From: Phytophthora colocasiae
Lineage: Eukaryota; Oomycota; Peronosporomycetes; Peronosporales; Peronosporaceae
Reading direction: 5' to 3'
Assembly (NCBI GenBank): GCA_018806915.1
Contig: JAGKQI010000104.1
Location: 1,550,001-1,614,000 of the forward strand
Length of the DNA stretch: 64,000 bases
Of the stretch, positions 29,901 to 38,776 are shown piece after piece (the stretch's first letter is position 1; every line of letters starts with the position of its first letter). Both the position numbers and the translations under genes were made by a program. The notes under the pieces were generated by a model. That model saw only the letters and a list, made by a program, of their open reading frames with translations. It ran no database searches and was not told the DNA's origin.

Positions 29901-31812
29901 ACTCGTGAATGCTAAAGAGGCTTTACTGGAGATCGAATCGGGATACTCGTGCATTCCGGGCGAGTATGGGCGATCTCTACAGTTTGTAGACCGGGAATTC
30001 CCTCCCGACGCAACGTCACTTACTGGTTGTACGCACGAAACGGAGGTTGCCCCACAGTGGAAAGTATCTTCAGCTATCAACATTGCGTCTGGGCTTTTCG
30101 ACGGCGGCACAGATCCTGATGACGTTCGTGTTGGTCGACTAAACGATGCCTGGTTACTCAGTGCTTTGAGTATAATGGCAGCTTCGGGTGGTGTGGACGA
30201 TGGCAAAGTGGACTTCCTCATTGACCGGTTGTTCGTGACCAAACAGACTTCGCTCACAGGTGCCTACGCTCTGCGGTTGTACCAGAATTGCCAATGGGAG
30301 ACTGTCATTGTCGACGACCATTTCCCAGTGCTGTACGACACGGCGGAACGACCGCAAGACGAGGATCCACAGATTTCGGTTAGTGCTGGAGCTGCTTTCG
30401 CGCACAGCCGCGACTTTGAAGAACTTTGGGTACCGTTAGTCGAGAAAGCATTCGCCAAATACTATGGTGGATACGCAGCGCTGGAAAAAGGCTACGTACA
30501 TCACGCCCTTCGTGCTCTCTCCGGTTGCGAGTGTGAAGAGGTTTTCTTGGCACCAGCAGCACGAGGAGCGTTGAAGAAAACTCTGTGGCAGCAGTTGAAG
30601 CTCTTCCGCAAGAATCGGTTCCTGCTTGGCGCTGCTTCATTGCCTAGTGAACACGCGGATCCAGCACTGCGCGCATCCGGCTTGGTTTTCGACGCCTGCT
30701 ACGTGGTCTACGACGTGCGAGATGTGGACGGCGCGCAGCTCTTGCAACTGAGAAACCCGCCAGGCGATCACCAGGAATGGAAAGGCGACTGGAGCGATAG
30801 TTCACGGCTTTGGACGCGGCGTCTACGCAAGCGTCTGGGCGTTCGCAAAGGCAATGATACTGAAGACGACAACACTTTCTGGATGAGTTTCGACGATTTC
30901 TGCCACGCTTTCCGAGCGCTGTACGTGTGCCGCTACTACGATCCAGACAAGTGGACAGTAAAGACAATTGATGGACGCTTCTCGCGCGAAGATACCACCT
31001 CTAGTGGGCTCCCTACACGACATAACCCCGGATGCACGGGTCTGGACAATAACCCACACTTTTCGCTGCTCGTCGCGCGTCCAACGGAGGTTATTGTGAC
31101 AGTCACACAGATAGACTCGCACGGAATGGCTCCGGTGACCGTATTACCCATAGCTGTGTACATCGTGGCTCATCAGGACCAGAAAGACCGAGCTCGACGT
31201 GTTACAGCACTCAACCAGGATAATGTAGCAGCGCACAGTGGCGTACCAGCTCGCAACCGTGAAGTCCGCATCCAATGCGAGCTAGCAGCACGCACGTACA
31301 CTCTGCTGGTGGCTGCGTATGTGAGCGGCATGGAGGGGCCATTTCGTGTGCATGTGCAGAGCAATTACCCCGTTGAACTGCAGCAGATCTGGCCGGCTGC
31401 CTGGAAGACTGGCAACGGTACAATGGTCGCTGTGCCGCACGGAACGCTAATGGGACGAATGGCTGGAAAAATGAAGCAAACGGTGACTGAATCGGCTGCA
31501 GGGGCTAAAATCAAGGCTAAGACGCAGGAACTGGCAGATAAACTTGCAGCCGGTGCAGCTATTGTGGACAACGCAATGAGAGACGAAGAGAGTATCCTGG
31601 AGGAACAACTCGCCAAGCAGCAAGAGGAAGAAACAGAGGAGGCAGAACGACAGGAAACTCGGTTGACCGGCAAGAAGAAGAAGAAACAAACGGATCCTAA
31701 TGCACCTCAGCCTAGTCCATGGATCGAGCAATGGGATGAAAGTGCTGGAAAACCTTTTTACTTCAACAAGCAGACTGGGATGTCATCCTGGGATAAACCT
31801 ACCGATTTTTAG
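23980..31812 (+). CDS. Giant membrane protein with C2, degenerate calpain (CysPc) and WW domains
   Basis: One uninterrupted exon of 2610 codons. An N-terminal hydrophobic signal (VFILANFAVLLQL) leads to a C2 domain (residues about 65-190: LTLTIVEMRNLPN, VRVWDKDSG). Roughly 20 membrane segments and charged loops occupy about 430-1620. A calpain protease core follows at about 2000-2320, then a calpain-type beta-sandwich and a C-terminal WW domain (WIEQWDE, SSWDKPTDF). The layout resembles plant DEK1-type TM-calpains. The catalytic triad is broken: the usual DCWLL is DAWLL with Ala at residue 2057, and the usual GHAYS is DACYV with Ala at about 2239, while Asn of LRNPPG (about 2259) remains. A pseudoprotease or signalling scaffold is inferred. 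Confidence 0.88.
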   Translation: MTQWNGQNALVSRVFILANFAVLLQLQLETTAQTTDTLGYPDPRYSTTQGLTAFSCTGGARNCPDGGQYASAGGNLTLTIVEMRNLPNLDSFGLAGLETDAFIEALIGDNVRSSGVVWNSLNPKWPPCSEPGCTGENDLARDLNFGFRPAGTEIIVRVWDKDSGFEFGDDLVAQVTLNAIYCSGFSAVKHKMMTNDSSTWAIPEQPMCVEELWVPLSESGDCTDASSTPCMRVRMTAIPFQMRIEEVFVSGALVNGGMGGYFPNEVSWLYGRVYSSSDTRLLSYYRMSDSQGGLLIRSPSTSNNNKGNMSITSTYGYAPFARVTLNFAAQLFVFRRVDDQASTPEWLNTTFGWVDTREYAQLMDVAGDFKAVAQNFSPHAINKYGDAEGRGIITGANVASNYTDSTLSMYFIVAVPHETLDIVPAVYSKEFSRGIFLEVTLQYVTTFVFLVVLVVRYLRRMHWRIERVPSFLAEKVANPNGQLSAAGPQPRGANGKDKFTVKGKELKKTKVKKPDIVAQLFFCYGDGENNAQFRRNLFYATLALNIVIISPVLMLISWGVTSIILVTPPAFGFGIIFLGVGALGGIYAAAVWVRTGWRMTKRTLYLFAIAFFGAFVFLFSATFADPKVYIGGEDLDFFSISSVFLTLNMMPIIWLAFTNDSKLSKSLKQVIAVVGASKKVTTLKSKFKNLGTLGLKLATAKGGHEPEEQESTGMKTKRKRKESAFAAILGEHYTVEQSLPGLEYADILKSAFVVPPATRNRMNRRYYWAALATLVCYCVVASVWTGYGTQAVGISITLVLVDLCVYMLHRGKSAHNWSAGYVVFLLSFVRVCLAATCGPYWILGHAFLYMAFGTALCREIIGRNLPRMNKQEAGGVTFFGHDPHKERQQQLDVGTTPEFVLGFLSFFYLFLLLGVAFGSSENQAIRVPVLGQEWPLWIFGVLAFIVVLFVGLSLATSRAFFLQKEQLLSDYAMHVYLFVRPLRLPFMLAAASEVLVICSGLFVYASTQSTFILVSSFFAPLILMLSLAVHVQWTKNDYRLVVWPPEDDEEDVLDDDDDGGFLDAEAALEKEAELMRENFVLPPLKGKGSNHVFDSADETFKMPNLPSKSLLGLVGGKAAGVMSPTKKLGLALPGKSKTENKTPMKTPELPAITESGSTTALAIKPKPVRFAWLRNLLGLRTLLARKSWLKKYKEEEGLSPTTKPLLNRSGIANAVVNDEGDDVARPLIDDNAANNAVLARRKTMALGGEGDIDFTKMTLYQAYKQGFLLPQDHITLGCFFALLFLILLYGMILTATENPSWLGQLIWTGAYVLIFTLFPTIKFFKTATYTPDMKFCFGGSAVLAWISGFVLFFAVLKANVNVVESLAILSILIFYPTFLLFAVTLGRWQDENWAITRPIRRIGGVCMAAIVLWIFEMYVFVSVAFGGILTFLLALFIFITHYVVKWVENDRYLAPVYQRQASLIVLAATVAAIIGALATGMSFYSCLSIVFMVLLLKYSLQFVAGWIVAKSSADESVFYSPYLFPVFSYNAFTNNVVDETHNVLPLYMVFLLSFLWGVAGVMFFDPLDFGVGLCSIVLLAFAGVTAHLCAVTPVQMGIAAKYVNEMILKDASEAAQAVSNRRRQPFTLESPEFIEQERREKKAELEFQAIAYGGGAASAFASRKKGAKIADVKTEEDNVKVEPRRTCGDVALDIEDVDRQCRHITTIHGLEVDRPDGILSWKEVKVDIFQRGVGPFGFLYAFTVPPRVLRFLRWKYLPSTLKWKRKNKDDQADTLTDSLERGESAPRIDITPATSSQELVELLLQLPQLDAALDREFYEETRCVIHLQLLMLTASDARLSREKILFQKFLRENRFKLMSNGISPPANVFRTSSFASIDIPLVAVWLLSLTPEARTRFHALKAAFNEEMDRTDAIVDAEDHAALVAQKELQASWAPREAEQCRQRMQEFLARRLRRESEGVLTEEEESKPGYDEALVNAKEALLEIESGYSCIPGEYGRSLQFVDREFPPDATSLTGCTHETEVAPQWKVSSAINIASGLFDGGTDPDDVRVGRLNDAWLLSALSIMAASGGVDDGKVDFLIDRLFVTKQTSLTGAYALRLYQNCQWETVIVDDHFPVLYDTAERPQDEDPQISVSAGAAFAHSRDFEELWVPLVEKAFAKYYGGYAALEKGYVHHALRALSGCECEEVFLAPAARGALKKTLWQQLKLFRKNRFLLGAASLPSEHADPALRASGLVFDACYVVYDVRDVDGAQLLQLRNPPGDHQEWKGDWSDSSRLWTRRLRKRLGVRKGNDTEDDNTFWMSFDDFCHAFRALYVCRYYDPDKWTVKTIDGRFSREDTTSSGLPTRHNPGCTGLDNNPHFSLLVARPTEVIVTVTQIDSHGMAPVTVLPIAVYIVAHQDQKDRARRVTALNQDNVAAHSGVPARNREVRIQCELAARTYTLLVAAYVSGMEGPFRVHVQSNYPVELQQIWPAAWKTGNGTMVAVPHGTLMGRMAGKMKQTVTESAAGAKIKAKTQELADKLAAGAAIVDNAMRDEESILEEQLAKQQEEETEEAERQETRLTGKKKKKQTDPNAPQPSPWIEQWDESAGKPFYFNKQTGMSSWDKPTDF

Positions 31813-32155
31813 GATTACCGGTAAATAATAGGATACCGGTAAATTATCATTATTTTGGGGGTGTATGTCACTATCTAGTGACATCGAACCCACCCACTCT
31901 TTAAAAAACCCACTCTCTTGACCCTCTAAAAATCCCACCCTAACCTCCGTTTCCAAGTGCTTACATCATTGTAGTGAGAGCCGCCTCTGCAACGAAAGCA
32001 ACATGGTGTATTCGCTAACACGTCTTGTATATGTCGAGCAAGTCTCGCCGTCGAATTCGCACTTACAGGCGCGCAGAATGATTTCCAGAAAATCCACTTT
32101 AAGGACAACCTCACTTGAATGCCATTTTAGTGACATGGTCCATTCCGCATTCGGC
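31813..32155. other. Intergenic between calpain-like gene and LUC7
   Basis: About 340 bp. It begins with a short tandem repeat (TACCGGTAAAT twice, 31817-31848) and an imperfect TGTCACTATCTAGTGACA inverted motif near 31867. It probably holds the LUC7 promoter; a CCATTCCGCATTCGGC initiator-like stretch lies immediately before the LUC7 ATG. Confidence 0.4.
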
Positions 32156-33106
32156 ATGGACGCCCAGCGCGCACTGCTTGACAGCCTCATGGGCTTGAAC
32201 CGCGACGGCGACAGGCCTGAGGAGGCTACGATGGACTTCCGTCATCCTAAAGTCTGTAAACCTTACTTGTGCGGCTTGTGTCCGCATGATTTGTTCCAGA
32301 ATACGCGGTTGGACACTGGAGCTTGCAAGTTGTTGCACTTACCATCACTCCGTACGGAGTATGAAGAGCAGAGGCCGAAGCGGGACTTTGGTTACGAACG
32401 AGCGCTCGTTAGAGAACTGTCAAAGTTGCTTACAGACGTTGAGAAGAAGATTGCACGCGCACAGCGACGATTGGTTGAAGATGGAGAAGATCTTCAGGAC
32501 AGAACACAGATCCTTCAACTTACACAGGACATGCAGGACGCTGCGCTGCAGGCCGAGAAGGCAGCCAAGGATGGAGATGCTGACAAGTCTTTGCAGATGA
32601 TGGAGAAAGTGGACCTGCTCAAGCGCAAACGACGTGAACTGCTTCGTCAGAGCAACACTGGAGCTAACGTGGCGGATGTTAACCAGAAACTGCGAGTCTG
32701 CGACGTCTGCGGAGCCTTCCTGAGCATTTTTGACAGTGAACAGAGACTAACGGATCATTTTGGAGGCAAAGTACATGTGGGGTATGTAAAGATCCGAGAG
32801 AAGCTCAAGCAGTTGATGGAGAAGACAAAGGAGAAGCAGGTGGAGAGAAGGTCGATGCCGAGACCCAGGAAACAACTGGACCGATCTCGCAGAGACGAGG
32901 ATAAGGAGAGCCGAAGACCTAGGTCAAGGAGTCGGGAACGCCACCGTAGCCGAGAACGAAGCAGCCGCAAACATCGCAGACGGTCGATGAGCTTTAGCCG
33001 GAGCAGAAGTCGGAGCAGGAGCCGAAGTCGGAGCAGGAGCAGGAGTAGGAGCAGGAGCCGGAGCCAGGAGCATAAGCGACGACGGAGTCGTAGACACCGA
33101 CACTAA
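32156..33106 (+). CDS. LUC7L: LUC7-like U1 snRNP splicing factor
   Basis: Single exon of 316 residues. The chosen ATG (32156) gives MDAQRALLDSLMGLNRDGD, the normal LUC7 N-terminus; an upstream open stretch from 32003 is unlike the family. The first zinc finger (VCKPYLCGLCPHDLF to CKLLH) and second C2H2-like finger (VCDVCGAFLSIFDSEQRLTDH) are present, linked by a coiled coil. The C-terminus is a long arginine-serine region with tandem SR dipeptides. LUC7 stabilises U1 snRNP pairing with the 5' splice site. Tail-to-tail with the next gene, 104 bp apart. Confidence 0.95.
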   Translation: MDAQRALLDSLMGLNRDGDRPEEATMDFRHPKVCKPYLCGLCPHDLFQNTRLDTGACKLLHLPSLRTEYEEQRPKRDFGYERALVRELSKLLTDVEKKIARAQRRLVEDGEDLQDRTQILQLTQDMQDAALQAEKAAKDGDADKSLQMMEKVDLLKRKRRELLRQSNTGANVADVNQKLRVCDVCGAFLSIFDSEQRLTDHFGGKVHVGYVKIREKLKQLMEKTKEKQVERRSMPRPRKQLDRSRRDEDKESRRPRSRSRERHRSRERSSRKHRRRSMSFSRSRSRSRSRSRSRSRSRSRSRSQEHKRRRSRRHRH

Positions 33107-33210
33107 ACATCGTACAGTTTGAGGTATGGCGCCATCTGCAAGCAGTGCAGGCTTATATATCACTCATTAATTGTTTTCTCTGCTGAACGAGTGGCTTCTC
33201 GTGCTACTAA

Positions 33211-35010
33211 CTAATTTGACTCATGTAGACTGAGGGCGGAACTCTCGGTGCCTGGGCTTGGTGTGCTACTATCCGTGTTCGAGCTGTCCGCAGGACTGCT
33301 CCCCGAACTGCTACTGCCGGTACTTTCATTGCTGTTACAGCTGTCTCTCGTTCTTCGCGCTGCCTCTTTGCGTAGCTTAATCTCCAGAATACCTTCCATC
33401 ACCTTTAGATGCTTCTCTTGCAGCTCGATCATACGTCCAAAGGCGGCGCCCTGCTGAACCCGCAAGTCCGTCATCACTGAGGTGAGCTTCGTAAGTGCTT
33501 CCTTCGTATCTGACGCTTCCTTTTGGTACAAGTTCGCAACTTGCTTTGACGTAGCATCCGTCAATCTTTCGATTGCGTTGATAAGCGAGGCGTCGTGGAC
33601 GACAACGGCCGGCTTAGGCAAGGCTTCTTCACTGGATCCCGAGTCGTCTGGGGTCGTGGAATCTGCCTCAGCCTCTTTTCTTTCCTGTTGAATTGCTCGA
33701 CTCAGTGGGTTGCTCCGATGGTGCGTCTTGCGGTACGGAGCTACATTGATAGATCCGCCACTGGTTCCTGACGATGTGTACACATCACGCAGAGTACCCC
33801 AGTATTCTTTGTAGCCGGCACTGCGGCGATCGAAGACGTCGGTGTGGCGCACGTTGTAGCCATCTGCATGGCGCATGTTGCTGGCATGGAACTCAGCATT
33901 GAGCGATCGAAGCTTCTTGGCTACCCTTTCGCTGTTGTTGCTACCAAGATCACCTGTTTCTGTTTGCACCAACGTTTTCGCAGCGCGCAGCTCCCCGCTC
34001 GTATACGAAGATGGGCTCGGTTGTCGTCGTCGAGGTGGAACATTCAAAGCACGGCTTACGTCATTGTGCATATGGCGCCAGCGCGCGGAACTGTCGGCTT
34101 GCTGCCCCGTTGCCATGGGGTGGTCATTCATTTCTGTCCTCCTGGCGAAAATCCCACCACTCGCAGCCAACATTGAATGCCGCTCGTATGCGTGAGCATT
34201 CGGGCGGCGTGCAGCTTCCGATTCCGCAAGTAATTGCATCGAAGATCCAGGCGACCCAGCATGGAAAACATGACGTCTCTGCGTGGGCGTATCGGCGGAC
34301 ATTGCGTGAGCAGGGCGTTTCCCCACAGCGTTTACTAACTCACCACTGTGCAATCTACTGGGCCTGGACATTACCATCGTCGTTACTGTTTCCTGATGGG
34401 TGGTGGTTGGTTGGTGCTCAATAGCACCACTATTCCGGACTTGTACTTGGCCTCCAGCAGCGTCTTTGGTCTCTTCCAGCTCCAACTGCTGCTGTTGTTG
34501 AAGCTGCGTATCTTGGTGCTGTTGCCACAGAGCCTGCGTCGGGGCTTGCTGCGAGGCAGAAGCCGTAGTTTGATCCTTCCCTTGCACTTGGCGAGGCGGT
34601 GCTTGTGTCAGGATCTGGGACTGGTTAGCAAGTGCTGACATTGGTCTGCTCTGTGTCTGTGTCTGTCCTTGCAAGAGCTGCATCTGCTGTCCCTGTGGCT
34701 GCTGCTGTTGTGTTTCCGCAGAGTCTGCTGGTTGTTGTTGTTTTTGCTGTTGCTGCTCCGTCTTGGCCTGCTGCAGTCGCTCCTGCTTCTTCTGCATGCG
34801 ATGTGAGTTGGTGCGTTCCTTGTGCACGTCCCAGGCACGAGTGCGGAAGTTGGAGTTCATAATGACAGGCTTGGGCTTCTTGCCGCCATGCACAGCATAA
34901 TGCACGTGGCAGATCTTGCATAGCACAAAGCGCCCCTCATCGTCCACGCTCAGCACGTCTGGGTCTGACAAAATGCTGGACGGCCACCAATTGGCCTTGC
35001 GCTTGGGCAT
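33211..35010 (-). CDS. Poly-Q zinc-finger-like protein, oomycete-type hypothetical
   Basis: Single exon, 599 residues from the ATG at 35008-35010 (MPKRKANWWPSSILSD); the frame is open to 35040 only from a TTG. Near the N-terminus a CKICxVHY...HxxxTNSH arrangement (residues about 31-75) resembles a BED or U1-type C2H2 finger. Glutamine-rich tracts follow (about 80-190), then Ser-rich disordered sequence. A C-terminal coiled coil (about 480-560, MIELQEKHLKVMEGILEIKL) and a Ser/Thr tail end the protein. A DNA- or RNA-binding regulator is plausible, but no named family is claimed. Its C-terminal layout resembles the hypothetical at 3398-4689. Confidence 0.65.
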   Translation of the reverse strand: MPKRKANWWPSSILSDPDVLSVDDEGRFVLCKICHVHYAVHGGKKPKPVIMNSNFRTRAWDVHKERTNSHRMQKKQERLQQAKTEQQQQKQQQPADSAETQQQQPQGQQMQLLQGQTQTQSRPMSALANQSQILTQAPPRQVQGKDQTTASASQQAPTQALWQQHQDTQLQQQQQLELEETKDAAGGQVQVRNSGAIEHQPTTTHQETVTTMVMSRPSRLHSGELVNAVGKRPAHAMSADTPTQRRHVFHAGSPGSSMQLLAESEAARRPNAHAYERHSMLAASGGIFARRTEMNDHPMATGQQADSSARWRHMHNDVSRALNVPPRRRQPSPSSYTSGELRAAKTLVQTETGDLGSNNSERVAKKLRSLNAEFHASNMRHADGYNVRHTDVFDRRSAGYKEYWGTLRDVYTSSGTSGGSINVAPYRKTHHRSNPLSRAIQQERKEAEADSTTPDDSGSSEEALPKPAVVVHDASLINAIERLTDATSKQVANLYQKEASDTKEALTKLTSVMTDLRVQQGAAFGRMIELQEKHLKVMEGILEIKLRKEAARRTRDSCNSNESTGSSSSGSSPADSSNTDSSTPSPGTESSALSLHESN

Positions 35011-35733
35011 AGCTGCCGCGGCAGTTGTAAATCGCTTCAATATGCGGTCCGTCTCGAGCTTGAAGCTTTCCTTGGTCGTCGTGGGTAAAAGCCTTCTGGA
35101 TGCTTCGCTTGTGTTCGTTTGTGTTGGCTTCCGTCACACAACACTACAAAGGACTGTACTCAGCGTTTCGTTTTGTTCACTTTAGCAATAATGATCGCTA
35201 TTTTGCCACCCCAGCGCCTAGAGCTGCCCTGTACCTTTGTGAATAGGACTGGGAAGCAGCAATGAACGGAGTGTTCACTTCGGTGCGGCGTTCTTAAGTC
35301 AAAGGCTCGGCGTTCGTCAAAAGCTTGAGCTCTTCTCGGTGGATGCGACTGTGAGGACAGATCCCGTATTGTTGCTGCGACCGCCTTGTTCGTTCTCTGT
35401 TCCATTGTGTATGTCTTTCGTTGCGTAAAAGGACGCCCCATCTTTGTCCGCTTCGTATTGGAAAAGAGAGAGGTGATAAACAATGTTTGTTTTTAGATAT
35501 CGTAATGTTTATGTTGATAATAACAATAATTCACAGGTATGACGTCTCGCGAGGTGAAACTCCCAGTGGCAGCTGCTCCACCTAGATCACAGAAGAACGT
35601 TGGTCGGTCGGCGTGGTCGGTCGGCAAACATATAGCGGGTTGTATACTTCGAGTTTGGACCATACTGGCAGGATAACGTGGTCGGTTCTGTCAGTATTAG
35701 CTCCCGACAGGTTCGGTCTGACCTTTGATACCG
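35011..35733. other. Divergent intergenic region
   Basis: About 720 bp between the minus-strand zinc-finger gene and the plus-strand protease gene. A 107-codon minus frame (35160-35483) has no ATG at its start and no motif. A TCGGTCGGCGTGGTCGGTCGG direct repeat lies at about 35601-35623. Both promoters should be here. Confidence 0.4.
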
Positions 35734-37211
35734 ATGCATCAATGGACGTTGCTCCAGATAGCAGTCATCGCGTGGCTCGCTACATGCAATATCGCGATCC
35801 GCATCCCGTTATCACTGCATCAGCGGGATGTCTCGTTCAGGATCCCAGCGACTGCAGTGCAAGGACTTACGGGATCCAAGGTACCGTTGCTAGAGTCGAA
35901 GAACAACCAGTACACTGGCATAATATCTGTCGGAACCCCACCACAGTTCTTTCAAGTGCTTTTTGACACTGGTAATGATCATTATGGAGGTTAGACCTGC
36001 ATTGTTATTGACTGGGTTCGCTACGCTCGACAGGGTCAAGTGATGCTTGGCTGCCCGATGATTCCTGTCTGACGTGTGGAGATCACACTCGTTTTACCCG
36101 ACAGCTTTCGTGGTCGTTTCGAGCTGCAATGGGAACGTTTGAAGGGATCTATGGTAGTGGGAACTCGTACGGAATTGTTGGCACGGACGTTTTTGCCATC
36201 GGGAACTACACGATCCCCGATCTTGCCTTCGCTCTGCTAACTGAGGAGACGGGTGCCATTCCAGTAAGCGTATGTGCGTTGATTTGTATGGAGAATAATA
36301 TTGACAGAGTTCGCTTATAGGCACTTGCAAACGATGGAGTTATTGGTCTCGCATTCATGGGACTGAGTAAAATCGCTCACCCATCGTTACTGAGTGTCAT
36401 TTCGAGCTGTGATCCTGATCTGAGGCACGTGTTCGCCTTCAATTTAGCCCATGGCCTAGAGAAAAACACCTCTGAATTTCACTTCGGAAGGTATGATCTG
36501 TCGGTTGTTGGGGAAGGGGCTAGACTTGCAAGATTTCCCGTGTTGATCCTACCAAGTAGGTCCAAATCGCTGTACATCGAAGTAGATATTGTTGTCATAA
36601 TGTTGGAACGATTTACTGGTTTTTTTTTTGCTTGATGTGCATACATGTAGGTGATACGAAACTAACTTACTGGACCCTCGCAGTGAAAGACTTCCACTTT
36701 GTTTACAGCTCGACTGTTGAAAGAAATCTGTGCGACCCAGTTTGTTTCGCCATCATCGACACAGGAACTTCATTCACGTATATACCGCCCCAGTTCTACA
36801 ATACCGTCATTAGTGAAGTGGTAGCTGGTAAGGTCTGCGACCTGGAACAACTCACGTGTGAGGACGTGGGGTTCGGATCGTTTCCAACTCTCTCGTTCTC
36901 GTTTGGGCTGCAAAATGACGACAACTTCTTCCACCTGAAGCCGCAAAGTTATCTCGATTGCAATCAAGGCGTCTCCAATATCGAGCTTCTCAATCACGCG
37001 TGAGTAAACTTTTGCGAGGTTTTTGTGGATATCTGACTGACCTCCGTCCAATTTGACCAGAACTCTCGGTGACGAATTGTACTGGTGGGTGTTGGGCAAC
37101 AGCTTTATCCGCGAATACTATACTGTTTTTGACTACGACAATCTGGAAATTGGCATTGCTTGCGGCGCATCGTCGGCAAAATGCTCCATCGGCCAGCACG
37201 ATTCTGTTTAA
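35734..37211 (+). CDS. Pepsin-like aspartic protease (A1 family), secreted
   Basis: Five exons: 35734-35971, 36034-36263, 36321-36555, 36651-36999, 37061-37211; introns of 62, 57, 95 and 61 bp. Spliced length is 400 residues. The ATG at 35734 starts a signal peptide (MHQWTLLQIAVIAWLATCNIA), then a short propeptide and YTGIISVGTPPQFFQVLFDTGSS. Both catalytic motifs are present: DTGS with Asp 78 (split by intron 1) and DTGTS with Asp about 271, about 193 residues apart as in pepsins. A YGSG flap lies between. The C-terminus has VLGNSFIREYYTVFDY, standard for the family. No GPI or membrane anchor is seen, so an extracellular or vacuolar protease is inferred. Confidence 0.9.
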
Positions 37212-37264
37212 AAAGCACTTTGTTTAAGAAAAAGTATTTTTCATTAGTTTTCTTCAAGTCGAAG

Positions 37265-38562
37265 ATGGATAAAACCGAGTGCGTCCTGTGCCATCGACGA
37301 CGCGATGTCTTCTTCTGCGAGAGCTGCACGTCCGCCATGCTGCAGCAGCGTCGCACTATGCTTGCCGCCCTCCAAGCGGATGTTGCTGTGCTGCGCAAGA
37401 AGACTGAGTTCGCGCTTAGTGTACGTTGCTCATCTAATAGGTAATGAATCCGTTCTCCATCTTAATGTGTAATCTGCTGCTCCAGACAAGAAGTGCACTG
37501 GTGGATGCTGAATTACGTCTGGACAAACGCATGAAAGAGGTAGAACAACTGGCCGAGCGAGTCATGAAAACACGCGAACAACTCTGCTCAGACAGGATTG
37601 CGGTTGTGGAGCGTGCGTCTAAGCTGGAAGAACGTACAGTGCAGATGGAACAGGCCCAGCGCAAGATGCAGCAGGAGAGTCAGCGTGCCGAGAGCTTTCA
37701 TACCCCAGTGCTAGAGTGCCTGGACTACCAGGTTCAATGGGCGGACGAGGTACTGGTATAGTTTTACCTGGCTGATAGTTCGGATAAAGACTGATGTAGA
37801 TGTGGTAGAATGCTGCTAAGGTGAGAGGGGACAGACTTCGCGAGTTGTTTGCATTATTTGCCTTAACTCCAGAGGAGGAGAAAAGTTTCGAGGACGAGGA
37901 AGATGAGGACGATCCGTTGAGTGGACTTCCGGATGAACGGGACGGTGTTTCAGAAGAACAGAGACAACGGAGAGCTAGGATGAACGTACCGGTGTTCTTC
38001 CGGACGATTGCCGGACTCCCACTGCCGAAATCTGGCAAATATGAAAATGTACCTCCTGAAGTGGTGTCTGCAGCTCTGGGTAAAGTTATTCACTTATTAC
38101 ACTGCTTGGTGAAGTACTTGAAAATCACGTACCCCCACCCAATGGAGTTCAATGGGTCGTTTTCGACAATTGGAAATACGAGCGAAGGTGCTGGATGCCA
38201 CACGCTTTACCCAGACGGTAGTGTCGGGTTTGAGCGTGGATTGGTGATGCTGCATGAAAACGTAGCATACTTGTGTGTCTGTCAAGGTGTGCCCAAGAGT
38301 GACGTCCACCCCACGGATTTGCTGACAAACCTGTTGGAAGTGTACAAGTCTTCGCGACTTGGAACACTGTGCGACAACCAAGATGAGGGACTTGAATCGG
38401 ATCAAAGGTATGATATGAGGCGTGGAAGCTAGTCTGTGTGATGTTCTAACGTTTCTTGTGTGTCTGGATGGCATCGCTAGCGAAAATCCGGACAGTGACG
38501 CGCTTTTGGAAAACTCGCAGACACTTGACGGAAGCATCGAGATCTTACCACACTATTCATGA
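37265..38562 (+). CDS. ATG14/UVRAG-like autophagy PI3-kinase subunit
   Basis: Four exons: 37265-37420, 37486-37749 (or -37755), 37821-38407, 38481-38562; about 362 residues. The second exon end is ambiguous between two in-phase GT sites, GTACTG and GTATAG. The N-terminus has two CxxC motifs (CVLCHRRRDVFFCESC), followed by a coiled coil and then an ATG14-type domain (FFRTIAGLPLPKSG, VSAALGKVIHLLHCLVKYL, ITYPHPMEF). ATG14/UVRAG proteins bind Beclin 1 and direct the VPS34 lipid kinase to autophagosome or endosome membranes. The assignment rests on this pattern; Atg14 and UVRAG cannot be separated by eye. Starts 53 bp after the protease gene. Confidence 0.7.
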
Positions 38563-38776
38563 CCCAGCACAGCAAAAGCACACAAGCGCATTTGGAATAT
38601 CAGCTGTATGAATAAAGAGGCAAAACTAAGCAGCATAAATCTATCGGCGCACGTCCGTGCGATACCAATTCAGGAAACCTCGTGTTGTTTTGTCTGTCTG
38701 CCTGACACTCCTGTCCTCCTGGGCGTCCAGCGACGCCAATCTTGGCTAGATGCACATGTTATTGCTGTTTTTCTGC

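Noticed and set aside
35160..35483. 107-codon minus-strand frame upstream of the zinc-finger gene
   Set aside because: Starts at TTG, no motif, lies in a divergent promoter region.
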